64,000 nucleotides of DNA from Marinobacter manganoxydans MnI7-9 (GCF_000235625.1 NZ_AGTR01000016.1:54817-118816); one strand, 5' to 3'. Positions 54,459 through 63,924 are shown, numbered from the stretch's first letter. Notes: generated from the sequence alone by a model not told the origin. Numbers and translations: made by a program.

Positions 54459-55691
54459 GTGAGTGAGCAAAAGTACAATCCTGAGAAAGGGTATATTGCA
54501 TTACTGGGCTGGAGCCTGAATGCGGTTGAAGCGGCCGACAAATTCGATCGTCGGTATGTTGTCGTGGCACCGGACTGGGCCGAAGCCTATTGCGAAGAGC
54601 ATGACATTCCCTACGTGCCCTGGAATTTTGAGCGCCTGAATGACCGTTCGGTAGAAATTGCGCAGACCCTCAAGGAGATGGGCGTAGACGTTGCCATCCC
54701 GTTGTTTGAGGAGACTGTGGAGTGGGCAGGTGCCATTAACTCGGTGTTGATGGACAAGCCTCGTTTGTTCGGTCAGGCCATGCTGCTGCGTGACAAGGCC
54801 CTGATGAAACGCCGTGCCCAGCTCGGTGGTATCCGGGTGGGTATCTTCGAGGAAGCGCACGACAAGGGTGATGTTATCCGGTTCCTCAAGCGGGTTAACC
54901 AGACTCTGCTGAAACTGGATGGTGACCCCAACGATCCGATTCACCTCAAGGCCTTTGATAAGGCCGGCTGCCTTGGCCACCGGGTGATCCGTACGCCTGA
55001 TGAAGTCGATACCATCCCGGAAGAAGAATTCCCGGTTTTGATGGAGTCGCACCTGGATGGCTGGGAGTTTGCGGTCGAGGCCTGGATTCACAACGGCAAG
55101 ATCGCCTTCCTGAACATTTCCGAGTACGTGACGCTGGGCTATTCGGTATTTGTGCCCGCAACACCGGACCTGGAGAAGTATCGCGACCAGATTCGCGGCG
55201 AAATCGAGAAGCTGATCAAGACCTTCGATATCGAATTCGGGTTTATCCACCCGGAGTACTTCGTGACCAGCGACCGGACCATGTACTTTGGCGAGGTGGC
55301 CTATCGTCCACCGGGCTTCAAGGTATTCGAGCTGCTTGAGCGTGCCTATGGTTTCAACGCGTATCAGGGCATGATCCTGGCCTTTGACCCGAAGACCACG
55401 GAAGAGGAAATCAAGGCCTTCTTCCCGAAGGAAGTGGTGGATGCGAAGGGTTACGCCGGTTGTTTCGGTGTGTATCCGCGCCGCCGGGTTGTCAGCAAGC
55501 TGGAAATCCCGGAGGAGACCGAAAATCACGAGTATTTCGAGTCTCACGAGCTGACTGCGCCGCTTGAAGAAACGGTCACCAAGCGTACCGCTTTCGGTAC
55601 CCACTGGGGGCTGGTGTATTTCTTCGGTGAAGACCCCTATGTCATGCGGGACCTCCTGAAACATCAGGAAGACCTCGATTTCTATGTATAA
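54459..55691 (+). CDS. ATP-grasp domain ligase of unknown substrate
   Basis: A 410-residue ATP-grasp enzyme. The N-terminal Rossmann-like pre-ATP-grasp domain (1-115; ALLGWSLNAVEAADKFD) is followed by the ATP-grasp fold (about 120-320) with FGQAMLLRDKALMKRRAQ, the VLMESHLDGWEFAVEAWI strand, and EFGFIHPEYF plus YFGEVAYRPPG, which carry the Mg-ATP acidic residues. Such enzymes form amide, ester or peptide bonds through an acyl phosphate. The GTG start at 54459 has AAAGGAGAG upstream. The large gene that follows 55 bases later carries a papain-like signature, a ligase/hydrolase pairing seen in other amide-metabolism systems. Confidence 0.85.
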   Translation: MSEQKYNPEKGYIALLGWSLNAVEAADKFDRRYVVVAPDWAEAYCEEHDIPYVPWNFERLNDRSVEIAQTLKEMGVDVAIPLFEETVEWAGAINSVLMDKPRLFGQAMLLRDKALMKRRAQLGGIRVGIFEEAHDKGDVIRFLKRVNQTLLKLDGDPNDPIHLKAFDKAGCLGHRVIRTPDEVDTIPEEEFPVLMESHLDGWEFAVEAWIHNGKIAFLNISEYVTLGYSVFVPATPDLEKYRDQIRGEIEKLIKTFDIEFGFIHPEYFVTSDRTMYFGEVAYRPPGFKVFELLERAYGFNAYQGMILAFDPKTTEEEIKAFFPKEVVDAKGYAGCFGVYPRRRVVSKLEIPEETENHEYFESHELTAPLEETVTKRTAFGTHWGLVYFFGEDPYVMRDLLKHQEDLDFYV

Positions 55692-55746
55692 TCAGGAGAA
55701 GCATTAACAACAACCGGGTTTGGTGCCAGGCCCTGAGGATTATCGT

Positions 55747-57771
55747 TTGAACGATCACCAATCGGGCAGCGCAGCGCCAGCTGTAAACATTGACAAGCTG
55801 GCTCAACGCCTGGATGACGCCATTCAGGCTTTGGAAGAAAGCCGGTCTTTTACCAAGGCCGGCAAACTGCCGCGTGTGCTGGATATTGCCCGCCGGGTCC
55901 TGCTGCAGCCGGATGGCTGCCGGATCATCGAGGAGCGCGCTGAGCGCCTTGAGCTGGCGGGCGTCTTTGCCGGCACCGACTGGGCCGAACCCGGTATTCT
56001 CCTTCCCACGCTGACAACCTATTCGCTGCAGAGCCAGAATGCCGATACCGTCGTCATTGAGGCCTTCAGCGAATTGCGGCTGCTTGCCGTCGCCCGGGGC
56101 AGCTATCTGCACCCTTCGGTGTCGGCTGAACAGGCCCACCACTATCTGACCCAGGTTCTTGCCATCAACCTCGGCCTGCTGTTTGGCATGACCGGCGAGG
56201 CTGAGCGGGAGCAGGGCAAGCTCGCGCTGATCAGCCAGAACCTTGTGCAGTACGTGGCCCACCACATCGGCTACGAACATGTCATTGATAGTCTGATCGA
56301 GGAGATCTGGCGCATCCTTGAACAGCGACCGATCCAGGTATCGGACGTACGCAAGATGATTACCCAGATTGCCCTTTGCCGGGCCGATCCGCAGGCCGAT
56401 CTGGGCAGTGCCGGGCGCGGTGCCGACCGGTTGATCTCCAGCCTCTATGGGCCCACCCGGGCCTGCAGTGAAGACCCCGGAACCGTGGTCTACGAGCAGC
56501 GGCTGGAAACCATGGACGCCCAGGCCCTGCAGAACGAAGCCACCGGGTTTGCGCGTTCCATGCACGATACCGGCCTGGTCTCGCCTTACCATGCCTCGTT
56601 CATACGTTTCATCCTGTTGGACCAGGACACCTTGCTGAGCGAGGCGCTGGGGCTGTCCAGTACCGGCCGGGATTGCCTGATGTGCTATCGGGAGCTGGTC
56701 CACACCCTGATTAAAGAAGGTATCTATCCGGAAACGGCACAGGGCATCTACGGCCTGGCGCTACTGCTGGAGCGGGGTATTCTTTATCAACCTCCTGTTG
56801 CGCCGGGTCTGTGGCGCCAGGCACGGCTCTCTCTGTGCCCCCATGCGCGGGAGCGACTTGAACTGGCCTATGGCTACCAACCGCAACCCAATGCCTGGTT
56901 GATTCAGGGCGTGTTGAACATGTTGGGCCAGCCTTTGGGCGTGGGGCAGGGCAACAATCCTACCTGCCAGTCGGCCCGTGCTCTCTCGATGTGGGCCTAT
57001 AACGATCCGGATTATCTCTTGCAGATGGTTGCCTGGGCTGCCCGAGACAATGAGATCGTCATTCACTTTGAAGGCCAGCCGGTGTCGTCGGCCCGCAGTG
57101 TCGGCGGTGTCGCGTCCGAGGTAACCCTCGATCTGGATCCTGTCTCCCTGGTTGTAGTGCCGCATCTGGACCGCATTTATGTGGAGATGGGCCGGTTGTG
57201 CGTCGGCCGCCAGGGCGATCCCCACAAATGGGTGAACCCGGAGTTCCACGGCTGGTCTGCCGGGCGCGGATTTGCTATTAACGTGGATGTGGCCACTGGC
57301 AAGCTGCATGATCTGGAAGGCTTTATCCGGCATTTCTATGCCAGCTATCACCCCTACTACAACGGCAATCAGCCGCTGATCCACCCGCAGCCTGCGGGTA
57401 TTGCAGTGACCGACAGTGCCGCCCGGTTTATCGGCTGGCACGCCATTACCATTCTCCGGGCCGCGCTCGACCCGGAAGGTGAGATGCGGATTTATTTCTT
57501 CAATCCCAATAACGACAGCGGCCAGAACTGGGGCGATGGAGTCAAAGTCAGTACCTCGGGCAACGGAGAGCGTTTTGGCGAGTCGTCGCTGCCTTTCGAA
57601 CAGTTCACATCGCGACTGTACATCTTCCATTACGATCCCCTGGAGCGGGGGGAGCCTGCGGAAGTGAACGAGGATGCCCTTCGGCGCGTAACAGAGGGTG
57701 TGTATCGCAGTTGGGGTCTGGATCGCGTGCCGGCGGATGCTTTGCAGGCGGAGCCGCCCATAACCGATTGA
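55747..57771 (+). CDS. Large protein of unknown function with papain-like cysteine peptidase signature
   Basis: A protein of about 674 residues (683 if it starts at the TTG at 55720). The N-terminal 400 residues are helical with no known motif. The C-terminal part has the order and spacing of a papain-fold active site: a Gln six residues before the nucleophile in GQGNNPTCQ (codon for Cys at 56965), His in GWHAITI (codon at 57439) and Asn in FFNPNNDSGQNWGDG (codon at 57502). No signal peptide, so it acts in the cytosol, perhaps hydrolysing or transferring an amide made by the ATP-grasp enzyme. I prefer the TTG at 55747, which has GAGGAT upstream. This is motif reading, not a family hit. Confidence 0.7.
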   Translation: MNDHQSGSAAPAVNIDKLAQRLDDAIQALEESRSFTKAGKLPRVLDIARRVLLQPDGCRIIEERAERLELAGVFAGTDWAEPGILLPTLTTYSLQSQNADTVVIEAFSELRLLAVARGSYLHPSVSAEQAHHYLTQVLAINLGLLFGMTGEAEREQGKLALISQNLVQYVAHHIGYEHVIDSLIEEIWRILEQRPIQVSDVRKMITQIALCRADPQADLGSAGRGADRLISSLYGPTRACSEDPGTVVYEQRLETMDAQALQNEATGFARSMHDTGLVSPYHASFIRFILLDQDTLLSEALGLSSTGRDCLMCYRELVHTLIKEGIYPETAQGIYGLALLLERGILYQPPVAPGLWRQARLSLCPHARERLELAYGYQPQPNAWLIQGVLNMLGQPLGVGQGNNPTCQSARALSMWAYNDPDYLLQMVAWAARDNEIVIHFEGQPVSSARSVGGVASEVTLDLDPVSLVVVPHLDRIYVEMGRLCVGRQGDPHKWVNPEFHGWSAGRGFAINVDVATGKLHDLEGFIRHFYASYHPYYNGNQPLIHPQPAGIAVTDSAARFIGWHAITILRAALDPEGEMRIYFFNPNNDSGQNWGDGVKVSTSGNGERFGESSLPFEQFTSRLYIFHYDPLERGEPAEVNEDALRRVTEGVYRSWGLDRVPADALQAEPPITD

Positions 57772-57819
57772 TCCCGGAACCTGCCGATCACCCGGAATCC
57801 ACAGATCAAGAGGAAGGCC

Positions 57820-59490
57820 ATGGCCAACGAACAGACCCCGGCCCGTAATGGGGCCGAGTTGTTTATCCGGGCGCTGGAAAACGAAGGCGTTGAATACATT
57901 TTCGCGGTGCCCGGTGAGGAGAATCTAGCCTTCCTTGAGGCTTTGAGGACCTCCAGTATTCAGCTGGTCCTCAACCGCCATGAACAGGCTGCCGGGTTCA
58001 TGGCCGCCACCTACGGCCGCCTGACGGGGCGCGTGGGAGTCTGCCTTTCCACGCTCGGGCCCGGCGCCACCAACTTCGTGACTGCCGCCGCCTACGCCCA
58101 GCTGGGCGGTATGCCCATGATGATGATCTCGGGCCAGAAACCCATCAAGTCCTCCAAGCAGGGGCTATTCCAGATTCTGGATGTGGTGGACCTGATGCGT
58201 CCGCTCACCAAGTACACCCGGCAAATCAGCAATGCCAACACCATCCCCGCCAAGGTTCGGGAAGCTTTCCGCCTGGCCTCTGAAGAGCGCCCGGGTGCCG
58301 TGCATCTGGAGCTGCCGGAGGACATCGCCGATGAGGCGCCCGAATCCGATACCCATATCTTCAAACCCAGTGACGCCCGGCGGCCCTCGGCCAGCCCGAA
58401 AAGCCTGGAAATGGCGTGCGAAATGCTGCGCGAGGCCCGGCATCCGCTGATCATGATCGGCGCCGGCGCCAACCGGAAACGGGTTTCCCAGGCGTTGCTG
58501 CATCTCGTGAATGTCACCGGCATCCCGTTCTTCACCACCCAGATGGGCAAGGGCGTGGTGGATGAGCGACATCCGCGCTACCTGGGCAACGCTGCCCTGT
58601 CGGCCGGGGACTTCGTTCACTGTGCAATCGACCGCGCCGACCTGGTGATCAACGTGGGCCATGATGTGGTGGAAAAGCCACCTTTCTTCATGACCCCCGG
58701 CGGCAAGAAGGTCATTCATGTGAACTTCAGTGCGGCCGACGTGGACCCGGTGTACTTCCCCCAGCACGAGGTTGTCGGGGATATCGCCAACAGCGTGGAA
58801 TACATGGCCGAGAACTGTGGCCAGTGCGCCAACCATGATTTCACCCGCCTGATGGAGGTGAAGGAGGCGGTGGATGCGCACCTGCAGGAACGAGCTGAAG
58901 ACGATCGTTTCCCGGTGATCCCCCAACGCATTGTTCATGATGTGCGCCAGGTAATGCCCGATGACGGCATCATCACGCTCGACAACGGCATGTACAAACT
59001 CTGGTTTGCCCGCAATTACCGCGCCTACGACAACAATACGGTACTGCTCGACAACGCCCTGGCCTCCATGGGCGCCGGCTTGCCCAGCGGCATGATGGCC
59101 TCCATGCTGTATCCGGATCTGAAAGTGATGGCGATCTGTGGCGATGGTGGCTTCATGATGAACAGCCAGGAGCTGGAAACGGCGGTTCGACTGAACCTGA
59201 ATCTGGTGGTCCTGATTATCAATGACAGTGCCTACGGCATGATCAAGTGGAAGCAGGGCCAGGAAGGCTACAGCGATTTCGGCCTGGATTATCGCAACCC
59301 GGATTTTGTCACCTATGCCCAATCCTATGGCGCCAAGGGTCACCGCGTGACCCGCACAGAGGACCTTCGGCCAACCCTGGAAGGTGCCCTGGCTGAAGGC
59401 GGTGTTCATGTGGTGGACGTGCCCGTGGATTACAGTGAAAACCGACGGGTGTTTGATGAGGAGCTGGCGGAACTGACCTGCAAACTCTGA
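57820..59490 (+). CDS. ThDP-dependent acetolactate synthase-like enzyme
   Basis: A 556-residue ThDP enzyme of the acetolactate synthase large-subunit group. The activating Glu is in LNRHEQAAGFMAATYGR; GPGATN and a central FAD-fold-like domain follow; the ThDP/Mg motif is GDGGFMMNSQELETAVRLNLNLVVLIINDSAYG. No small regulatory subunit gene follows, so it is probably a catabolic or specialised enzyme and not the branched-chain biosynthetic IlvB. AGAGGAAGG precedes the ATG, 48 bases after the previous gene, so it may belong to the ATP-grasp unit. Confidence 0.87.
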   Translation: MANEQTPARNGAELFIRALENEGVEYIFAVPGEENLAFLEALRTSSIQLVLNRHEQAAGFMAATYGRLTGRVGVCLSTLGPGATNFVTAAAYAQLGGMPMMMISGQKPIKSSKQGLFQILDVVDLMRPLTKYTRQISNANTIPAKVREAFRLASEERPGAVHLELPEDIADEAPESDTHIFKPSDARRPSASPKSLEMACEMLREARHPLIMIGAGANRKRVSQALLHLVNVTGIPFFTTQMGKGVVDERHPRYLGNAALSAGDFVHCAIDRADLVINVGHDVVEKPPFFMTPGGKKVIHVNFSAADVDPVYFPQHEVVGDIANSVEYMAENCGQCANHDFTRLMEVKEAVDAHLQERAEDDRFPVIPQRIVHDVRQVMPDDGIITLDNGMYKLWFARNYRAYDNNTVLLDNALASMGAGLPSGMMASMLYPDLKVMAICGDGGFMMNSQELETAVRLNLNLVVLIINDSAYGMIKWKQGQEGYSDFGLDYRNPDFVTYAQSYGAKGHRVTRTEDLRPTLEGALAEGGVHVVDVPVDYSENRRVFDEELAELTCKL

Positions 59491-59537
59491 GGGGTGTATT
59501 ATGCGTCCATGGATGATGAACCCGAGGTAGCACTGCA

Positions 59538-60401
59538 ATGATCCGTTCCTTTTTTCGCGGCCTGGTGGCCATCGCGACACTGACGTTGCTCGCCGGTTGC
59601 AGCAACCCCGAGACACCCCAGGAAGTGGCGGCGGCCTTCTGGCAGGCCATGGCCGAGAACGACGCCGGTGATGTGATGGAATACTCCACCCTGGCAGAAG
59701 CCACCGCGTTCGACGGTTACAAGCGTAGCTGGACCGACGCTGTGCCATCCTTCGGCCGGGTCGTCATTGAAGATCGCGAAGCCACTATCGTGACCCGCCT
59801 GCCGGCCGAAGCCGGAACCGAAGGTGAGCGGCTGGAGCTGGTCACCTATCTCGTACGGTTCCAGGATCAGTGGCTGGTGGATTACGACCGTACTGGCGAG
59901 GCCATCCTTAATCCTTCCCCGTTCAGCAGCATCATGGGCGAGCTCAGCCGGCTCGGTGACGAGCTCAGCGCCCGTTTCTCATCGTCTTCGGATGACTTTG
60001 AGCAGCAGATGGAGCAGCTGGCGCGGGATCTGGAAGCCTACTCCGAGGAAATCGGCCGCGAGGCAGAGGGCGCCATGGAGGCGTTCGGCAAGAAGTTGCA
60101 GGAAGCCATGCGGGAGCTTGAGCGCTCGGTGGAAGACGCCCTGAAAGACAGTGAGCCGACACCGGAAGAGGACCGGGTGATTCTGGAGCAGGCTGCCCGG
60201 GATCTGGATCGCCAGGCCGATGAGCTGAACGAGCCCACCATGGAATCGATCGCCAGTGCCAGCCGCACCGTGGCCGAAACCGGCGAACGCTTCACGCGCC
60301 TGAGTGAGGAAACGCTGAATCGTTACCGGGAGGAGTGGCAGCAGAGGCTGGCTGAGATGCGCGCTGACGCGGACGAATTTATCGAGCAGCTCAGACTTTA
60401 G
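59538..60401 (+). CDS. Lipoprotein with NTF2-like and coiled-coil regions
   Basis: A 287-residue predicted lipoprotein: signal peptide with lipobox LLAGC (Cys21). Residues 25-125 have the small alpha-beta pattern of DUF4878/NTF2-like lipoproteins (TPQEVAAAFWQAMAENDAGDVM, then a LVRFQDQWLVDYD strand). The rest (about 135-287) is a long, highly charged Glu-rich coiled coil. Function unknown; a periplasmic or envelope-stress role would be a guess. It overlaps the convergent cheV by 4 bases. Confidence 0.78.
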   Translation: MIRSFFRGLVAIATLTLLAGCSNPETPQEVAAAFWQAMAENDAGDVMEYSTLAEATAFDGYKRSWTDAVPSFGRVVIEDREATIVTRLPAEAGTEGERLELVTYLVRFQDQWLVDYDRTGEAILNPSPFSSIMGELSRLGDELSARFSSSSDDFEQQMEQLARDLEAYSEEIGREAEGAMEAFGKKLQEAMRELERSVEDALKDSEPTPEEDRVILEQAARDLDRQADELNEPTMESIASASRTVAETGERFTRLSEETLNRYREEWQQRLAEMRADADEFIEQLRL

Positions 60402-61285
60402 CGGGCTTGCTCGGCGCCTCGCAGCATGGCCTGAAGCAGCTCCTCGGCATCGAATTTCGTCAGCGCTTCGTTGGCGCCCACCTGATTGGCATAGCTTAGG
60501 CTCATCTCACTGTTCAGTGACGTATGCAGGATGATGTAAGGCTGCTTCAGCGCTGAATTGTCCCGCACATTGAACGCCAGTTCGTACCCATCGAGCCCCG
60601 GCATCTCGATATCGCTGACCAGAATGTCCGTGGGCCGGCCCAGTTCATGGTCGCGCAGCAGAATCTGCAGCGCGTCATCACCATTCGACGTCACCTGGTA
60701 GGGGATGTCCTTGCTGTCCAGCACGTCCGAGAGTTGCTTACGGGCCACCTGGGAATCGTCGACCATCAGAATGTTCAGGGACTTGAGCGTCTCACTCTGC
60801 ACATCCGTGAGAACCACCTCCTGGGTGTCCAGGGATTCCGGGTACACCTTCGCCAACAGCAATTCCACATCCAGCAGCTGGATGATATCGCCCTCCACGT
60901 CCAGCAGCCCTGTGATAAACGCCTTGCTGCCCAGGGCTTTGGGTGGCGGCATCACCGATTTCCAGTCAGTCTCGATGATCTGTTGCACGCTGCGCACCAG
61001 AAAACCGATCTCCTGGCGCTGGATATCCGTGACAATAATCGAGGCTTTTTCCCGTTCTTCCTGCGTCAGCGGCGGATAGCCGACCGCGGCAGCCATATCG
61101 ATCACCGGAACGGCGGAACCCCGGAAGGTGGCCGTGCCGATGACGGCGTGATGGCTGTGGGGCAGTTTCGTCAGCCGCATGAAAGGCAGGATTTCCCGGA
61201 TCTTCAGGGTTCCGATCCCGAACAGACGCTCGCCGGAAAGCCGGAACAGCAGAAGTTTCTGGGTCTGCTTCGCTTTGCTGGACAT
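60398..61285 (-). CDS. cheV: Chemotaxis coupling protein CheV
   Basis: A 295-residue CheW-receiver fusion. The CheW domain (about 5-150) has the coupling segments LFGIGTLKIREILPFM and GSAVPVIDMAAAVGYP; the receiver (about 168-290) has the acidic pair in MVDDSQ, phospho-Asp in VSDIEMPGLDG and Lys in LTKFDAEE. It links chemoreceptors to CheA and can act as a phosphate sink. The start at 61285 follows GGACC; the frame to 61309 is less likely. A hairpin with T4 tails lies in its leader at 61308-61332. Confidence 0.93.
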   Translation of the reverse strand: MSSKAKQTQKLLLFRLSGERLFGIGTLKIREILPFMRLTKLPHSHHAVIGTATFRGSAVPVIDMAAAVGYPPLTQEEREKASIIVTDIQRQEIGFLVRSVQQIIETDWKSVMPPPKALGSKAFITGLLDVEGDIIQLLDVELLLAKVYPESLDTQEVVLTDVQSETLKSLNILMVDDSQVARKQLSDVLDSKDIPYQVTSNGDDALQILLRDHELGRPTDILVSDIEMPGLDGYELAFNVRDNSALKQPYIILHTSLNSEMSLSYANQVGANEALTKFDAEELLQAMLRGAEQAR

Positions 61286-61307
61286 ACAACCGGGTCCTTT
61301 CAAACGC

Positions 61308-61332
61308 AAAAGCCCCTGCCGCAGGAGCTTTT
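61308..61332 (-). promoter_or_regulatory. Terminator-like hairpin in the cheV leader
   Basis: AAAAGC-C-CCTG-CCG-CAGG-A-GCTTTT, an almost perfect stem ending in TTTT on both strands, 23 bases upstream of the cheV ATG. It could attenuate cheV, or terminate read-through from either direction. Confidence 0.5.
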
Positions 61333-61502
61333 CAAGAATTGGATTCAGCAGGCTGTCTGGCGGGCGGACGCTGCCAAGCCAATAAGCCTGAGGTATGTAG
61401 CAATAGTAGCAGCTTTACCGTGAATCGGGGTTCAGAAGGATTGTTTCAAATGGTGACAGAAACACTCCGCGCGAGGCCTTGTGTTGCCATACCAGTGTGC
61501 CC

Positions 61503-62159
61503 TCAGAACGCCATGTCCTTGCCGTCCCAGGCCTTGAAGCAGCCGGTTTCGGCGAGGGTGAGGCTATCAATCTGCCGCCTGAGGCCATCAACCGATTGTT
61601 CAACCGATACCTCGGCGTCGCTGCCGCCCATGTCCGTGGCCACCCAGCCCGGGTGGTAGATGCCCACGGCTATGCCCTGCTCACGCAGGTCCACGGCCAG
61701 ATTTCGCCCGAGATTGAGCGCCGCCGCTTTTGAGGCACGATATATGTACCGGCCGCCACCGGCAGAAGCCTGGGATCCAAGCTTGCTGGATATGATGGCG
61801 ATTTTCGGGGTGCCGACCCCGGCCAATGCCAGTCTGAGATTGGGTAGCAGCGCCTGTATGGTGAGGAATACGCCGGTCACATTGACCTGGAAGTGCTCCG
61901 CCCAGAGTTCTGGCGGATAGCCGCCTTCCAGCTGTTCATGGCGATCAAGCAGAATGCCGGCGTTACAGACCAGGGTTGAGATCGGTTGATTTTCGAGGCG
62001 CTCGCCCAGCGCGGTCACGCTGGCGGGGTCGGCGACATCCAGCACCTCCATGCCCGGTTCGCTGCGGGCCGTGCCGATGACATGCTCGCCCGCCTCTCTC
62101 CATTCATCGGCCAGGCCCTTGCCGATGCCGCGATTGGCGCCCGTGATAAGAATGGTCAT
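61503..62159 (-). CDS. Short-chain dehydrogenase/reductase
   Basis: A 218-residue classical-type SDR. The cofactor motif TGANRGIGKGL is at the N-terminus, the NAG motif in CNAGIL, the catalytic Ser in IISSKLGS and the Tyr-x3-Lys in YRASKAA. The substrate cannot be told from sequence; relatives near this length include carbonyl reductases acting on small ketones. GGAAT lies upstream of the ATG. It is on the same strand as cheV but separated by 217 bases. Confidence 0.87.
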   Translation of the reverse strand: MTILITGANRGIGKGLADEWREAGEHVIGTARSEPGMEVLDVADPASVTALGERLENQPISTLVCNAGILLDRHEQLEGGYPPELWAEHFQVNVTGVFLTIQALLPNLRLALAGVGTPKIAIISSKLGSQASAGGGRYIYRASKAAALNLGRNLAVDLREQGIAVGIYHPGWVATDMGGSDAEVSVEQSVDGLRRQIDSLTLAETGCFKAWDGKDMAF

Positions 62160-62228
62160 GTTTGTATTCCTTGTGGCTGAGGCTCAACAGTAGCACAGGT
62201 CTCTGGCGATCCCTGCCGGAGGTGCTGC

Positions 62229-62825
62229 CTACCAGGGGAGGTTATTCAGGATGAACCAGGCGGTGCCGCCGGTCGCCAGGATTGCCACCAGGGCAAGCAG
62301 ACCGTCCCGCGCCACGATGGCGAGGCCGAACGCCATCAGGGCGATTCCGGCACCGTTGGCGCTGAATGGAATCACTTCCATCAGTGGCATGGCAGCCGCT
62401 ACGGCCATGCAAATGATGGCGATAACGTATTGCCCCGGCCCGCGAACCAGCCAGAGCAGCCTTTGTTTTGTCCATCGATCCACAAATCGGGCGGGCTTGT
62501 TCATCCAGTCCAGCCCCCTGGCAAGCTTTTCTCTTTCGATGTTCCGGCGCGCCAGCTTTGAGGGAATCCATATCGAGTGGCGCTGGAAAATCAGTTGCCC
62601 CAGGGTGAGTAGCACCATCAGACCAAGCAGCGTCGGTACTCCCGGAATATCACCTATCAGCGGGGCCAGGGTGATTACGCCGGCGATCAGAACCATCGGC
62701 CCGAAGGAACGTTCACCAACAGCTGCCAGTACATCGCCCACAGACACCTGAACCTGTCCCCCGGTGTTTGCGCGAAGGCGTTCCAGAAGTTCTGTCAGAC
62801 TGGCCGGATCGTCTGGCTGGTTCAT
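62229..62825 (-). CDS. ExoD-like membrane protein (exopolysaccharide synthesis family)
   Basis: A 198-residue integral membrane protein of the ExoD family. A soluble N-terminus with LTELLERL and VSVGDVLAAVGERSFGP leads into four or five hydrophobic spans (for example VLIAGVITLAPL, VPTLLGLMVLLTLGQL and a C-terminal AILATGGTAWFIL). In Sinorhizobium ExoD affects exopolysaccharide and alkali tolerance; the molecular function is unknown. It is a single gene 69 bases upstream of the SDR on the same strand. Confidence 0.82.
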   Translation of the reverse strand: MNQPDDPASLTELLERLRANTGGQVQVSVGDVLAAVGERSFGPMVLIAGVITLAPLIGDIPGVPTLLGLMVLLTLGQLIFQRHSIWIPSKLARRNIEREKLARGLDWMNKPARFVDRWTKQRLLWLVRGPGQYVIAIICMAVAAAMPLMEVIPFSANGAGIALMAFGLAIVARDGLLALVAILATGGTAWFILNNLPW

Positions 62826-62939
62826 GGTGGTGCTCGTGGTCTCCTATTGAACAGGTTTTGCAGACACTACCTTGATTGGGCAACGAGTGCATGAACACAA
62901 GATGACAGGGAGTTAGCCCGGGCGTTGCCGCTCAGAATA

Positions 62940-62967
62940 TTGAGTGCCTGACTAATTAGTCTATATT
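62940..62967 (+). promoter_or_regulatory. Sigma-70-like promoter before the broken solute-binding gene
   Basis: TTGAGT (62940-62945), 16-base spacer, TATATT (62962-62967), 32 bases before the ATG at 63000. The -10 area lies in an AT-rich symmetrical stretch with two TTAATTAG-like units and a GTCTA/TAGAC pair that could be an operator. Confidence 0.5.
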
Positions 62968-62999
62968 AATTAGACCTCCCCTCCTCGGCGGCATCAAAG

Positions 63000-63893
63000 A
63001 TGTATCCAGGCCAGAGCAACGGGTTGCCGTTCTCAAAGTTGTTGCACCCGCATTTTTTGACGCCCGCACGGCGCAGATCTGCTTTGGTGCTCGCGTTCAT
63101 TCTCTGTTTTTCCGCCCCAAGCTATGGGGACTGCGACATCTCACTGCGCTGGGACGATGATCCGCCCTATTTCATGGTTCAGGAGGGTAAGTTGGTCGGC
63201 ATTGATGCCGACCTGGTCCGTGAGGCCATGGGACGCCTGGGCTGCGGACTTTCCTTCCAGAAGATGCCATGGGCCAGGGCGCTTCGGGAGTTGCGTGACG
63301 GGCATGTGGATATGCTCTCCGGCGCCTACCGGACTACGGAGCGAGAGGAGTATGCCCATTACTCCGAAGTGGTCGGTCTGGTATCACCCAATATCCTGTT
63401 TATTCGTTGATCTGACGAGTCCAGGTTCGAGCTGAATGGCTTGCGGCAGTTGCTGGAATCGGGTTTCAGGCTTGGTGCCCAGATTCATGTGTCCTACAGT
63501 GATGAATACAGTGCCCTCATCCAGAATCCCGACTACGAAAAAAACATTCAGTATCTTTCCCGCCGAGAGTCGCTCTGGAAAATGCTGGCCCGGAACCGGG
63601 TGGATGGCGTGGTTGCCAGCAGGCTAACTGGCCTGTACGAAATTCAGGCGCTGGGATTGTCGGGCACGACTACGCCCAGCTCGATGGTTGTCTCTAATAA
63701 ACCCGCGTTCTTCGTTTTCTCCAAAGCATCGGTCAGTTCCGAGTTTGTGGCGGATTTTGATCGTGTGCTGCAAGCGATGCTGGACGATGGGACCTTTGCG
63801 GCCATTGTGAATCGGTATGTTTGCGGTACCGGCGATTCTTGGCTGGCTGAGGCGCAGGCGGGTATGGGCGCATGCCCTTTGGCTATGCGTTGA
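63000..63893 (+). pseudogene. Periplasmic solute-binding (amino-acid type) protein gene interrupted by an in-frame TGA
   Basis: The frame opening at 63000 encodes a signal peptide (hydrophobic stretch ending SAPSYG) and lobe 1 of a bacterial extracellular solute-binding protein family 3 domain (WDDDPPYFMV, GIDADLVREAM, MLSGAYRTTERE). A TGA at 63408-63410, after VSPNILFIR, stops it. The very same frame then continues without a shift to 63893 with lobe 2 (GARIHV-like GAQIHVSYSDEYSAL, MLARNRVDGVVASRL, VVSNKPAFFVFSK). One base change therefore explains the break: nonsense mutation, sequencing error, or read-through. Intact length would be about 297 residues. A good promoter and terminator remain, so the decay is recent. 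Confidence 0.85.
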
Positions 63894-63924
63894 CGTTCGG
63901 AAAACTTTTGGACAGCGTGTAACG

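Noticed and set aside
58165-59748. 527-codon open frame on the minus strand
   Set aside because: Antisense shadow of the ThDP enzyme; His-rich, no family features.
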